Shown here: in pieces, positions 13,090-25,601 of the stretch | How positions within the stretch are numbered: position 1 is the first letter of the stretch | Layout: each line of letters starts with the position of its first letter | From: Coriaria nepalensis | Lineage: Eukaryota > Streptophyta > Magnoliopsida > Cucurbitales > Coriariaceae | Assembly (NCBI GenBank): GCA_027186245.1 | Contig: CP114496.1 | Span: 4,555,501 to 4,619,500 of the forward strand | Direction: 5' to 3' | DNA length: 64,000 nucleotides | Translations under genes and position numbers: made by a program | Notes under the pieces: generated by a model | Seen by the model: only the letters and a program-made list of their open reading frames with translations | Database searches by the model: none | What the model was told of the DNA's origin: nothing

Positions 13090-14820
13090 ACTTGTGTTTG
13101 ACGTGCGAAAAAAGAATTCGTTCGAATTGCTTTGGAATAAGTTTTTGACTTGAAATGACTCATTGAAATGATTTTAAGGTTAAAGGAATGCAGAATTTCC
13201 TTGCATTGATGATTTGCAAGTTATGCACAAAACTTGTGTTTGAAGTGTGAAAATAGAAATCGTTTGAATTGCTTTGAAATAAGTTATTGACTTCAAATGA
13301 CTCATTTAAATTATTTTAAGGTTAAACAAAAGCACACTTTCTTTGCATTGATCATTTGCAAGTTATGCACAAAACTTGTGTTTTACGTACGAAAAAAGAA
13401 TTCGTTCGAATTGCTTTGGAATAAGTTTTTGACTTGAAATGACTCATTGAAATGATTTTAAGGTTAAAGGAATGCAGACTTTCCTTGCATTGATCATTTG
13501 CAAGTTATGCACAAAACTTGTGTTTGCAGTGCAGAAAAAGAATTTGTTCCAATTGCTTTGAAATAAGTTGTTGACTTGAAATGACTGATTGAAATGATTT
13601 TAAGGTTAAACGAATGCACACTTTCCTTGCACTGATCATTTGCAAGTTATCCAGAAAACTTGTGTTTGAAGTGCGAAGATAGAATTCGTTTGAATTGCTT
13701 AGAAATAAGTTATTGACTTGAAATGACTCATTCATATGATTATAAGGTTAAACGAATGCACACTTTCTTTGCACTGATCATTTCCAAGTTACGCACAAAA
13801 CTTGTGTTTGTAGTGCAAAAAAAAGAATTCGTTCGAATTGCTTTGGAATAAGTTTTTGACTCGAAATGACTCATTGAAATGATTTTAAGGTTAAAGGAAT
13901 GCAGACTTTCCTTGCATTGATGATTTGCAAGTTATGCACAAAACTTGTGTTTGAAGTGTGAAAATAGAAATCGTTTGAATTGCTTTGAAATAAGTTATTG
14001 ACTTCAAATGACTCATTTAAATTATTTTAAGGTTAAACAAAAGCACACTTTCTTTGCATTGATCATTTGCAAGTTATGCACAAAACTTGTGTTTTACGTA
14101 CGAAAAAAGAATTCGTTCGAATTGCTTTGGAATAAGTTTTTGACTTGAAATGACTCATTGAAATGATTTTAAGGTTAAAGGAATGCAGACTTTCCTTGCA
14201 TTGATCATTTGCAAGTTATGCACAAAACTTGTGTTTGTAGTGCAGAAAAAGAATTTGTTCCAATTGCTTTGAAATAAGTTGTTGACTTGAAATCACTGAT
14301 TGAAATGATTTTAAGGTTAAACGAATGCACACTTTCCTTGCACTGATCATTTGCAAGTTATCTAGAAAACTTGTGTTTGAAGTGCGAAGATAGAATTCGT
14401 TTGAATTGCTTAGAAATAAGTTATTGACTTGAAATGACTCATTCATATGATTATAAGGTTAAAGGAATGCAGACTTTCCTTACATTGATCATTTGCAAGT
14501 TATGCACAAAACTTGTGTTTGGAGTGCAGAAAAAGAATTTGTTCCAATTGCTTTGAAATAAGTTGTTGACTTGAAATCACTGATTGAAATGATTTTAAGG
14601 TTAAACGAATGCACACTTTCCTTGCACTGATCATTTGCAAGTTATCCAGAAAACTTGTGTTTGAAGTGCGAAGATAGAATTCGTTTGAATTGCTTAGAAA
14701 TAAGTTATTGACTTGAAATGACTCATTCATATGATTATAAGGTTAAACGAATGCACACTTTCTTTGCACTGATCATTTCCAAGTTACGCACAAAACTTGT
14801 GTTTTACGTACGAAAAAAGA
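13090..14820 (-). repeat. 711-bp pentamer HOR, about 2.4 copies
   Basis: The variant TTTTACGTACGAAAAAAG, in which the usual GTTTGAAGTGCG has become GTTTTACGTACG, occurs at 13,381, 14,092 and 14,802, spaced 711 and 710 bp. Companion monomers keep the order, for example TATCCAGAAAACTTGTG followed by GCGAAGATAGAATTCG near 13,650 and 14,360. An additional dimer step of 284 bp separates two nearly identical monomer pairs at about 14,216 and 14,500. This is the first organised repeat right of the fold-back junction. Confidence 0.83.
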
Positions 14821-16600
14821 ATTCGTTCGAATTACTTTGGAATAAGTTTTTGACTTGAAATGACTCATTGAAATGATTTTAAGGTTAAAGGAATGCAGAC
14901 TTTCCTTGGATTGATCATTTGCAAGTTATGCACAAAACTTGTGTTTGCAGTGCAGAAAAAGAATTTGTTCTAATTGCTTTGAAATAAGTTGTTGACTTGA
15001 AATGACTCATTCAAATGATTTTAAGGTTAAACTAATGCACACTTTCCTTGCATTGATCATTTGCAAGTTATGCACAAAACTTGTTTTTGAAGTGCGAAAA
15101 TAGAAATCGTTTGAATTGCTTTGAAATAAGTTATTGACTTCAAATGACTCATTTAAATGATTTTAATGTTAAACAAAAGCACACTTTCTTTGCATTGATC
15201 ATTTGCAAGTTATGCACAAAAATTGTGTTTGACGTGCGAAAAAAGAATTCGTTCGAATTGCTTTTGAATAAGTTTTTCACTTGAAATGACTCATTGAAAT
15301 GATTTTAAGGTTAAAGGAATGCAGACTTTCTTTGCATTGATCATTTGCAAGTTATGCACAAAACTTGTTTTTGAAGTGCGAAAATAGAAATCGTTTGAAT
15401 TGCTTTGAAATAAGTTATTGACTTGAAATGACTCATTTAAATGATTTTAATGTTAAACAAATGCACACTTTCTTTGCATTGATCATTTGCAAGTTATGCA
15501 CAAAACTTGTGTTTGACGTGTGAAAAAAGAATTCGTTCGAATTGCTTTGGAATAAGTTTTTGACTTGAAATGACTCATTGAAATGATTTTAAGGTTAAAG
15601 GAATGCAGACTTTCCTTGCATTAATCATTTGCAAGTTATACACAAAACTTGTGTTTGTCGTGCAGAAAAAGAATTTGTTCCAATTGCTTTGAAATAAGTT
15701 GTTGACTTGAAATGACTGATTGAAATGATTTTAAGGTTAAACGAATGCACACTTTTCTTGCATTGATCATTTGCAAGTTATGCACAAAACTTGTGTTTGG
15801 AGTGCGAAAATAGAATCCGTTCGAATTGCTTTGAAATCAATTATTGACTTGAAATGACTCATTGAAATGATTTTAAGGTTAAGGGAATGCAGACTTTCTT
15901 TGCAATGATCATTTGCAAGTTCTGCACAAAACTTGTGTTTGAACTGCGAAACTAGATTCGTTCGAATTGCTTTGAAATAAGTTATGACTTCAAAGGGCTC
16001 ATTGAAATGATTTTAAGGTTAAATGAATGTACACTCTCCTTGCATTGATCATTTGCAAGTTACGCACAAAACTTGTGTGTAAAGTGCGAAAATAGAAATG
16101 TTCGAATTGGTTCGAAATAAGTTATTGACTTGAAATGACTCATTCAAATGATTTAAAGGTTGAACGAATGCAGACTTTCATTGCATTGATCATTTGAAAG
16201 TTATGCACAAAACTTGTGTTTGAAGTGCGAAAATAGAAATCGTTTGAATTGCTTTGAAATAAGTCATTGACTTCGAATGACTCATTTAAATGATTTTAAG
16301 GTTAAACAAAAGCACACTTTCTTTGCATTGGTCATTTGCAAGTTATGCACAAAACTTGTGTTTGATGTGTGAAAAAAGAATTCGTTCGAATTGCTTTGGA
16401 ATAAGTTTTCGACTTGAAATGACTCATTGAAATGATTTTAAGGTTATAGGAATGCAGACTTTCCTTGCATTGATCATTTGCAAGTTATGCACAAAACCTG
16501 TGTTTGCAGTGCAGAAAAAGAATTCGTTCCAATTGCTTTGAAATAAGTTGTTGACTTGAAATGACTGATTGAAATGATTTTAAGGTTAAACGAAAGCACA
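14821..16600 (-). repeat. Mixed orientation-R monomers
   Basis: Monomers without a clear HOR. A subtype with GAAATCGTTTGAATTGC and AACAAAAGCACAC alternates with the common type near 15.1, 15.4 and 16.2 kb. It is the reverse complement of the subtype clustered at 5.57-6.42 kb in block A, so both sides of junction 1 draw on the same monomer pool. No other feature is seen. Confidence 0.78.
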
Positions 16601-19600
16601 ATTTCCTTGCATTGATCATTTGCAAGTTATACACAAAACTTGTGTTTGAAGTGCGAAAATTGAATTCGTTTGAATTGCTTTGAAATAAGTTATTGACTTG
16701 AAATAACTCATTCAAATGATTTTAAGGTTAAACGAATGCACACTTTCCTTGCACTGATCATTTGCAAGTTATGCAAAAAACTTGTGTTTGTAGTGCAAAA
16801 AAAGAATTCGCTCGAATTGCTTTGGAATAAGTTTTTGACTTGAAATGACTCATTGAAATGATTTTAAGGTTAAAGAAATGCAGAATTTCCTTGCATTGAT
16901 AATTTGCAAGGTATGCACAAAACTTGTGTTTGCAGTGCAGAAAAAGAATTTGTTCCAATTGCTTTGAAATAAGTTGTTGACTTGAAATGACTGATTGAAA
17001 TGATTTTAAGGGTAAACGAATACACACTTTCCTTGCATTGATCATTTGCAAGTTATCCACAAAACTTGTGTTTGAAGTGCGAAAATGGAATTCGTTTGAA
17101 TTGCTTTGAAATAAGTTACTGACTTGAAATGACTCATTCAAATGATTTTAAGGTTAACCGAATGCACACTGTCCTTGCACTGATCATTTGCAAGTTATGC
17201 ACAAAACTTGTGTTTGTAATGCAAAAAAAGAATTCGTTCGAATTGCTTTGGAATAAGTTTTTGACTTGAAATGACTCATTGAAATGATTTTAAGGTTAGA
17301 GGAATGCAGACTTTCCTTGCATTTATCATTTGGAAGTTATGCAGAAAAATTGTGTTTGACGTGCGAAAATAGAATTCGTTCGAATTACTTTGAAATAAGT
17401 TATTGACTTGAATTGACTCATTGAAATGATTTTAAGGTTAAAGGAATGCAGACTTTCCTTGCATTCATCATTTGCAAGTTATGAACAAAACTTGTGTTTA
17501 AAGTGCGGAAATAGAATCCGTTCAAATTGCTTCGAAATAAGTTATTGACTTGAAATAACTCACTCAAATGATTTTAAGGTTAAACGAATGCAGACTTTAA
17601 TTGCATTGATCATTTGAAAGTTATGCACAAAACTTGTGTTTAAAGTGCGAAAATAGAATTCGTTCGAATTGCTTTGGAATAAGTTTTTGACTTGAAATCA
17701 CTCACTCAAATGATTTTAAGGTTAAACGAATGCAGATTTTTCTTGCATTGATCATTTGCAAGTTATGCACAAAACTTGTGTTTGCAGTGCAGAAAAAGAA
17801 TTTGTTCCAATTGCTTGGAAATAAGTTGTTGACTTGAAACGACTGATTGAAATGATTTAAAGGTTAAAATAATGCACACTTTCCTTCCATTGATCATTTG
17901 CAAGTTATGCACAAAACTTATGTTTGAAGTGCAAAAATAGAAATCGTTTGAATTGCTTTGAAATAAGTTATTGACTTCAAATGATTCATTTAAATGATTT
18001 TAAGGTTAAACAAAAAGCACGCTTTCTTTGCATTGATCATTTGCAAGTTATGCACAAAACTAGTGTTTGACGTGCGAAAACAGAATTCGTTCGAATTGCT
18101 TAGAAATAAGTTATTGACTTGAAATGACTCTTTGAAATGATTTTAAGGTTAAAGGAATGCAGACTTTCCTTGCGATATTCATTTGCAAGTTATGAACAAA
18201 ACTTGTTTTTGTAGTGCAGAAAAAAAATTCGTTCCAATTGCTTTGAAATAAGTTGTTGACTTGAAATGACTGATTGAAATGATTTTAAGGTTAAACGAAT
18301 GCACACTTTCCTTGCATTGATCATTTGCAAGTTATGCACAAAACTTGTGTTTGAAGTGCCAAACTAGATTCGTTCAAATTGGTTTGAAATAAGTTATTGA
18401 CTTCAAAGGGCTCATTGAAATGATTTTAAGGTTAAACGAATGCACACTTTCCTTGCATTGATCATTTGCAAGTTATACACAAAACTTGTGTTTGAAGTGC
18501 GAAACTGGAATTCGTTTGAATTGCTTTGAAATAAGTTATTGACTTGAAATGACTCATTCAAATGATTTTAAGGTTAAACGAATGCACACTTTCCTTGCAC
18601 AGATCATTTGCAAGTTATGCAAAAAACTTGTGTTTGTAGTGCAAAAAAAGAATTCGCTCGAATTGCTTTGGAATAAGTTTTTGACTTGAAATGACTCATT
18701 GAAATGATTTTAAGGTTAAAGAAATGCAGACTTTCCTTGCATTGATAATTTGTAAGGTATGCACAGAACTTGTGTTTGCAGTGCAGAAAAAGAATTTGTT
18801 CCAATTGCTTTGAAATAAGTTGTTGACTTGAAATGACTGATTGAAATGATTTTAAGGGTAAACAAATACACACTTTCCTTGCATTGATCATTTGCAAGTT
18901 ATACACAAAACTTGTGTTTGAAGTGCGAAAATGGAATTCGTTTGAATTGCTTTGAAATAAGTTACTGACTTGAAATGACTCATTCAAATGATTTTAAGGT
19001 TAAACGAATGCACACTGTCCTTGCACTGATCATTTGCAAGTTATGCACAAAACTTGTGTTTGTAATGCAAAAAAATAATTTGTTCGAATTGCTTTGGAAT
19101 AAGTTTTTGACTTGAAATGACTCATTGAAATGATTTTAAGGTTAGAGGAATGCAGACTTTCCTTGCATTTATCATTCGGAAGTTATGCAGAAAACTTGTG
19201 TTTGACGTGCGAAAATAGAATTCGTTCGAATTACTTTGAAATAAGTTATTGACTTGAATTGACTCATTGAAATGATTTTAAGGTTAAAGGAATGCAGACT
19301 TTCCTTGCATTCATCATTTGCAAGTTATGCACAAAACTTGTGTTTAAAGTGCGGAAATGGAATCCGTTCGAATTGCTTCGAAATAAGTTATTGACTTGAA
19401 ATAACTCACTCAAATGATTTTAAGGTTAAACGAATGCAGACTTTCATTGCATTGATCATTTGAAAGTTATGCACAAAACTTGTGTTTAAGGTGCGAAAAT
19501 AGAATTCGTTCGAATTGCTTTGGAATAAGTTTTTGACTTGAAATCACTCACTCAAATGATTTTAAGGTTAAACGAATGCAGACTTTTCTTGCATTGATCA

Positions 19601-20315
19601 TTTTCAAGTTATGCACAAAACTTGTGTTTGCAGTGCAGAAAAAGAATTTGTTCCAATTGCTTGGAAATAAGTTGTTGACTTGAAACGACTGATTGAAATG
19701 ATTTAAAGGTTAAAATAATGCACACTTTCCTTCCATTGATCATTTGCAAGTTATGCACAAAACTTATGTTTGAAGTGCAAAAATAGAAATCGTTTGAATT
19801 GCTTTGAAATAAGTTATTGACTTCAAATGATTCATTTAAATGATTTTAAGGTTAAACAAAAAGCACACTTTCTTTGCATTGATCATTTGCAAGTTATGCA
19901 CAAAACTAGTGTTTGACGTGCGAAAACAGAATTCGTTCGAATTGCTTTGAAATAAGTTATTGACTTGAAATGACTCTTTGAAATGATTTTAAGGTTAATG
20001 GAATGCAGACTTTCCTTGCGATATTCATTTGCAAGTTATGAACAAAACTTGTGTTTGTAGTGCAGAAAAAGAATTCGTTCCAATTGCTTTGAAATAAGTT
20101 GTTGACTTGAAATGACTGATTGAAATGATTTTAAGGTTAAACAAATGCACACTTTCCTTGCATTGATCATTTGCAAGTTATGCACAAAACTTGTGTTTGA
20201 AGTGCCAAACTAGATTCGTTCAAATTGGTTTGAAATAAGTTATTGACTTCAAAGGGCTCATTGAAATGATTTTAAGGTTAAACGAATGCACACTTTCCTT
20301 GCATTGATCATTTGC
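16600..20315 (-). repeat. 1,846-bp 13-mer HOR, two copies
   Basis: Distinctive variants recur at exactly 1,846 bp (13 x 142). TGTAATGCAAAAA lies at 17,215 and 19,061, and TGCGATATTCATTTGC at 18,171 and 20,017. AAAAAGCACRCTTTC, with one extra A, appears near 18,012 and 19,858, and the long open stretch at 16,758-17,141 is mirrored at 18,604-18,987. The copies look about 97-98% identical by eye. The right copy ends near 20,315, where a single monomer with GTGCCAAACTAGATTC is repeated once more 142 bp on. The left edge, near 16,600, is inferred from loss of similarity. Confidence 0.87.
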
Positions 20316-22185
20316 AAGTTATGCACAAAACTTGTGTTTGAAGTGCCAAACTAGATTCATTCAAATTGGTTTGAAATAAGTTATTGACTTCAAAGGGCTC
20401 ATTGAAATGATTTTAAGGTTAAACGAATGCACACTTTCCTTGCATTCATCATTTGCAAGTTATGCACAAAACTTGTGTTTAAAGTGCGGAAATAGAATCC
20501 GTTCGAATTGCTTCGAAATAAGTTATTGACTTGAAATAACTCACTCAAATGATTTTAAGGTTAAACGAATGCAGACTTTCATTGCATTGATCATTTGAAA
20601 GTTATGCACAAAACTTGTGTTTGTAGTGCAGAAAAACAATTCGTTCCCATTGCTTTGAAATAAGTTGTTGACTTGAAATGACTGATTGAAATGATTTTAA
20701 GGTTAGACGAATGCACACTTTCCTTGCATTGATCATTTGCAAGTTATCCACAAGGCTTGTGTTTGAAGTGCGAAAATGGAATTCGTTTGAATTGCTTTGA
20801 AATAAGTCATTGACTTGTAATGACTTATTCAAATGATTTTAAGGTTAAACGAATGCACACTTTCCTTGCACTGATCATTTGCAAGTTATGCACAAAACTT
20901 GCGTTTGTAGTGCAAAAAAAGAATTCGTTCGAATTGCTTTGGAATAAGTTTTTGACTTGAAATGACTCATTGAAATGATTTTAAGGTTAAAGGAATGCAG
21001 ACTTTCCTTGCATTGATCATTTGCAAGTTATGCACAAAACTTGTGTTTGTAGTGCAGAAAAAGAATTCGTTCCAATTGCTTTGAAATAAGCTGTTGAGTT
21101 GAAATGACTGATTGAAATGATTTTAAGGTTAAATGAATGCACACTTTCCTTGCATTGATCATTTGCAATTTATGCACAAAACTTGTGTTTGAAGTGCGAA
21201 ACTAGATTCGTTCGAATTGCTTTGAAATAAGTTATTGACTTCAAAGGACTCATTTAAATGATTTTAAGGTTAAACTAATGCACACTTTTCTTGCATTGAT
21301 CATTTGAAAGTTATGCACAAAACTTGTGTTTGAAGTGCGAAAATAAAATTCGTTCGAATTGCTTTGAAATAAGTTATAGACTTGAAATGACTCATCGAAA
21401 TGATTTTAATGTTAAAGGAATGCAGACTTTCCTTGCATTGATCATTTGCAAGTTATGCACAAAACTTGTGTTTAAAGTGCGAAAATAGAAATCGTTCGAA
21501 TTGCTTTGGAATAAGTTATTGACTTCAAAGGGCTCATTGAAATGATTTTAAGGTTAAACGAATGCACACTTTCGTTGCACTGATCATTTGCAAGTTATGC
21601 ACAAAACTTGTGTTTGTAGTGCAAAAAACGAATTCGTTCGAATTGCTTTGGAATAAGTTATTGACTTCAAAGGGGTCATTGAAATGATTTTAAGGTTAAA
21701 CGAATGCACACTTTCCTTGCATTGATCATTTGCAAGTTATGAACAAAACTTGTGTTTAAAGTGCGAAAATAAAATTTCCTCGAATTGCTTCGAAATAAGT
21801 TATTGACTTGAAATGACTCATTCAAATGATTTTAAGGTTAAACGAATGCAGCCTTTCATTGCATTGATCATTTGAAAGTTATGCACAAAACTTGTGTTTG
21901 AAGTGCAGAAATAGAATTTGTTTGAATTGCTTTGAAATAAGTTATTGACTTCAAATGACTCATTTAAATGATTTTAAGGTTTAACAAAACCACACTTTCT
22001 TTGCATTGATCATTATCAAGTTATGCACAAAACTTGTGTTTGACGTGCGAAAATAGAATTCGTTCGAATTGCTTTGAGATAAGTTATTGACTTGAAATGA
22101 CTCATTCAAATGATTTTAAGGTTAAAGGAATGTAGACTTTCCTTGCATTGATCATTTGCAAGTTATGCACAAAACTTGTGTTTGT
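20316..22185 (-). repeat. Mixed orientation-R monomers
   Basis: Monomers related to both neighbouring HORs but without a clean period above 142 bp. Some carry GACTTCAAAGGGCTCATTG, where the usual GACTTGAAATGACTCATTG has changed so that the TGACTCA word is lost. One monomer near 22,010 has CATTATCAAGTTATGC. No gene or insertion is seen. Confidence 0.76.
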
Positions 22186-23604
22186 AGTGCAGAAAAAGAA
22201 TTCGTTCCAATTGCTTTGAAATAAGTTGTTGACTTCAATTGACTGATTGAAATGATTTTAAGGTTAAACGAATGCACACTTTCCTTGCATTGAACATTTG
22301 CAAGTTATGCACAAAACTTGTGTTTGAAGGGCGAAACTAGATTCGTTCGAATTGGTTTGAAATAAGTTATTGACTTCAAAGGGCTCATTGAAATGATTAT
22401 AAGGTTAAATGAATGCACACTTTCCTTGCATTGATCATTTGCAAGTTATGAACAAAACTTGTGTTTAAAGTGCGAAAATAGAATTCGTTCGAATTGCTTC
22501 GAAATAAGTTATTGACTTGAAATGACTCATTCAAATGATTTTCAGGTTATTCGAATGCAGACTTTCATTGCACTAATCATTTGAAAGTTATGCACAAAAC
22601 TTGTGTTTGAAGTGCGAAAATAGAATTCGTTTGAATTGCTTTGAAATAAGTTATTGACTTGAAATGACTCATTCAAATGATTTTAAGGTTAAACGAACGC
22701 ACACTTTCCTTGCGCTGATCATTTTCAAGTTATGCACAAAACTTGTGTTTGTAGTGCAAAAAAAGAATTCGTTCGAATTGCTTTGGAATAAGTTTTTGAC
22801 TTGAAATGACTCATTGAAGTGATTTTAAGGTTAAAGGAATGCAGACTTTCCTTGCATTGGTCATTTGCAAGTTATGCACAAAACTTGTGTTTGTAGTGCA
22901 GAAAAAGAATTCGTTCCAATTGCTTTGAAATAAGTTGTTGACTTCAATTGACTGATTGAAATGATTTTAAGGTTAAACGAATGCACACTTTCCTTGCATT
23001 GGACATTTGCAAGTTATGCACAAAACTTGTGTTTGAAGGGCGAAACTAGATTCGTTCGAATTGGTTTGAAATAAGTTATTGACTTCAAAGGGCTCATTGA
23101 AATGATTATAAGGTTAAATGAATGCACACTTTCCTTGCATTGATCATTTGCAAGTTATGCACAAAACTTGTGTTTAAAGTGCGAAAATAGAATTCGTTCG
23201 AATTACTTCGAAATAAGTTATTGAGTTGAAATGACTCATTCAAATGATTTTCAGGTTATTCGAATGCAGACTTTCATTGCACTAATCATTTGAAAGTTAT
23301 GCACAAAACTTGTGTTTGAAGTGCGAAAATAGAATTCGTTTGAATTGCTTTGAAATAAGTTATTGACTTGAAATGACTCATTCAAATGATTTTAAGGTTA
23401 AACGAACGCACACTTTCCTTGCGCTGATCATTTTCAAGTTATGCACAAAACTTGTGTTTGTAGTGCAAAAAAAGAATTCGTTCGAATTGCTTTGGAATAA
23501 GTTTTTGACTTGAAATCACTCATTGAAGTGATTTTAAGGTTAAAGGAATGCAGACTTTCCTTGCATCGGTCATTTGCAAGTTATGCACAAAACTTGTGTT
23601 TGTA
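22186..23604 (-). repeat. 709-bp pentamer HOR, two good copies
   Basis: The variant TGTTTGAAGGGCGAAACTAG lies at 22,321 and 23,030, and AACGAACGCACACTTTCC at 22,692 and 23,401, both 709 bp apart (one base short of 5 x 142). The variants GACTTCAATTGACTG and TTTTCAGGTTATTCGAATGC keep the same spacing. A third, more diverged copy appears to continue from about 23,604 to 24,170 with similar monomer order. The pentamer period resembles those at 7.5 and 13.1 kb, but the monomer variants differ. Confidence 0.84.
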
Positions 23605-25255
23605 GTGCAGAAAAAGAATTCGTTCCAATTGCTTTGCAATAAGTTGTTGACTTCAAATGACTTATTGAAATGATTTTAAGGTTAAACGAATGCACACTTT
23701 CCTTGCATTGATCATTTGGAAGTTATGCACAAAACTTGTGTTTTAAGTGCGAAACTAGATTCGTTCGAATTGGTTTGAAATAAGTTATTGACTTCAAAGG
23801 GCTCATTGAAATGATTTTAAGGTTAAACGAATGCACACTTTCCTTGCATTGATCATTTGCAAGTTATGCACAAAACTTGTGTTTAAAGTGCGAAAATAGA
23901 ATTCGTTCGAATTGCTTCGAAATAAGTTATTGACTTGAAATGACTCATTCAAATAATTTTAAGGTTAAACGAATGCAGACTTTCATTGCATTGATCATTC
24001 GAAAGTTATGCACAAAACTTGTGTTTGAAATGCAAAAATAGAATTCGTTTGAATTGCTTTGAAATAAGTTATTGACCTGACATGACTCATTCAAATGATT
24101 TTAAGGTTAAACGAATGCACACTTTCCTTGCACTGATCATTTGCAAGTTATGCACAAAACTTGTGCTTGTAGCGCAAAAATAGAATTCGTTCGACTTACT
24201 TTGAAATAAGTTATTGACTTGAAATGACTCATTCAAATGATTTTAAGGTTAAACGAATGCTACCTTTCCTTGGATTGATCATTTGCTAGTTACGCACTAA
24301 ACTTGTGTTTGTATTGTAAAAATAGAATTTTTTCGAATTGCATTGAAATATGTTATTGACTTGAAATGACTCATTCAAATGATTTTAAGGTTAAACGAAT
24401 GCTGACTTTCTTTGGATTGATCATTTGCTAGTTATGCACAAAACTTGTGTTTGTAGTGCAAAAATAAAACTTTTTCGGATTGCATTGAGATATGTTATTG
24501 ACTTGAAATGACTCATCCAAATGATTTTAAGGTAAAAAGAATGCACACTTTCGTTGTAATGATGATTTCCAAGTTATGCCCAAAACCTGTGTTTGAAGTG
24601 CGAAAATAGAATTCGTACGAAATGCATTGAAATATGTTATTGACTTGAAATGTCTCATTCAAATGATTTTAAGGTCAAACAAATGCACACTTTCCTTATA
24701 ATGATTATTTGCAAGTTTTGGACAATACTTGTGTTTGAAGTGCAAAAATATAAATCGTTCAAATTGCTTTGAAATAAGTTATTGACTTGAAATGACTCAT
24801 TGGAATGATTTTAAGGTTAAACGAACGCAGGATTTTCCTGCATTGACCTTTTGCAAGTTATGCGCAAAACTTGTGTTTGTAGTGCGAAAATAGAATTCGT
24901 TCGAATTGCTTTGAAATAAGTTATTGACTTGAAATGACTCATTCAAATGACTTTAAGGATAAACGAATGCACACTTTCCTTATAATGATCATTTGCAAGT
25001 GATGCGCAAAACTTGTGTTTGAAGTGCGAAAATAGAATTAGTTCGAATTGCTTTGAAATAAGTTATTGACTTGCAACGACTCATTCAAATGAATTTAAGG
25101 TTAAACGAACGCACACTTTCCTTGTAATGATCATTTGCGTGTTATGCACAAAACTTGTGTTTGAAGTTCGAAAATAGAATTCGTTCGAATTGCTTTGAAA
25201 TAAGTTATTGACTTGAAATGACTCCTTCAAATGATTTTACGGTTAAACGAATGCA
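23605..25255 (-). repeat. Mixed monomers bordering the central HOR
   Basis: After a decayed pentamer copy, monomers of a different subtype appear near 24,320, 24,470 and 24,620. They carry GAATTTTTTCGAATTGCATT or close variants and AAATATGTTATTGAC instead of AAATAAGTTATTGAC. The same subtype is common in the 11-kb duplication (39.2, 41.45, 43.7 and 45.15 kb and their partners), so it must have been in the array before the central HOR expanded between them. No other feature is seen. Confidence 0.76.
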
Positions 25256-25601
25256 CACTTTCGTTGTAATGATCATTTGCATGTTATGGACAAAACTTGT
25301 GTTTGAAGTGCAAAAGTAGAATTCATTCGAATTGCTTTGAAATAACTTATTGACTTGAAATGACTCATTCAAATGATTTTACGGTTAAACAAATGCACCC
25401 TTTCCTTGCATTGATCATTTCCAAGTTATGCACAAAACTTGTATTTGAAGTGCGAAAATAGAATTCGTTCGAATTGTTTTGAAATAAGTTATTGACTTGT
25501 AATGTCCCATTGAAATAATTTTAAGGTGCAAGGAACGCAGGCTTTTGTTGCATTCATCTTTTGCAAGTTATGCACAAAACTTGTGTTTGAAGTGCGAAAA
25601 T

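Noticed and set aside
16758..17141. Open frame of 127 codons on the minus strand, with a near twin at 18,604-18,987
   Set aside because: It runs through parts of three consecutive monomers, and its protein is just the monomer translated in successive frames (142 leaves a remainder of 1 when divided by 3). The twin is the 1,846-bp HOR copy. It has no codon bias, upstream signal or domain.
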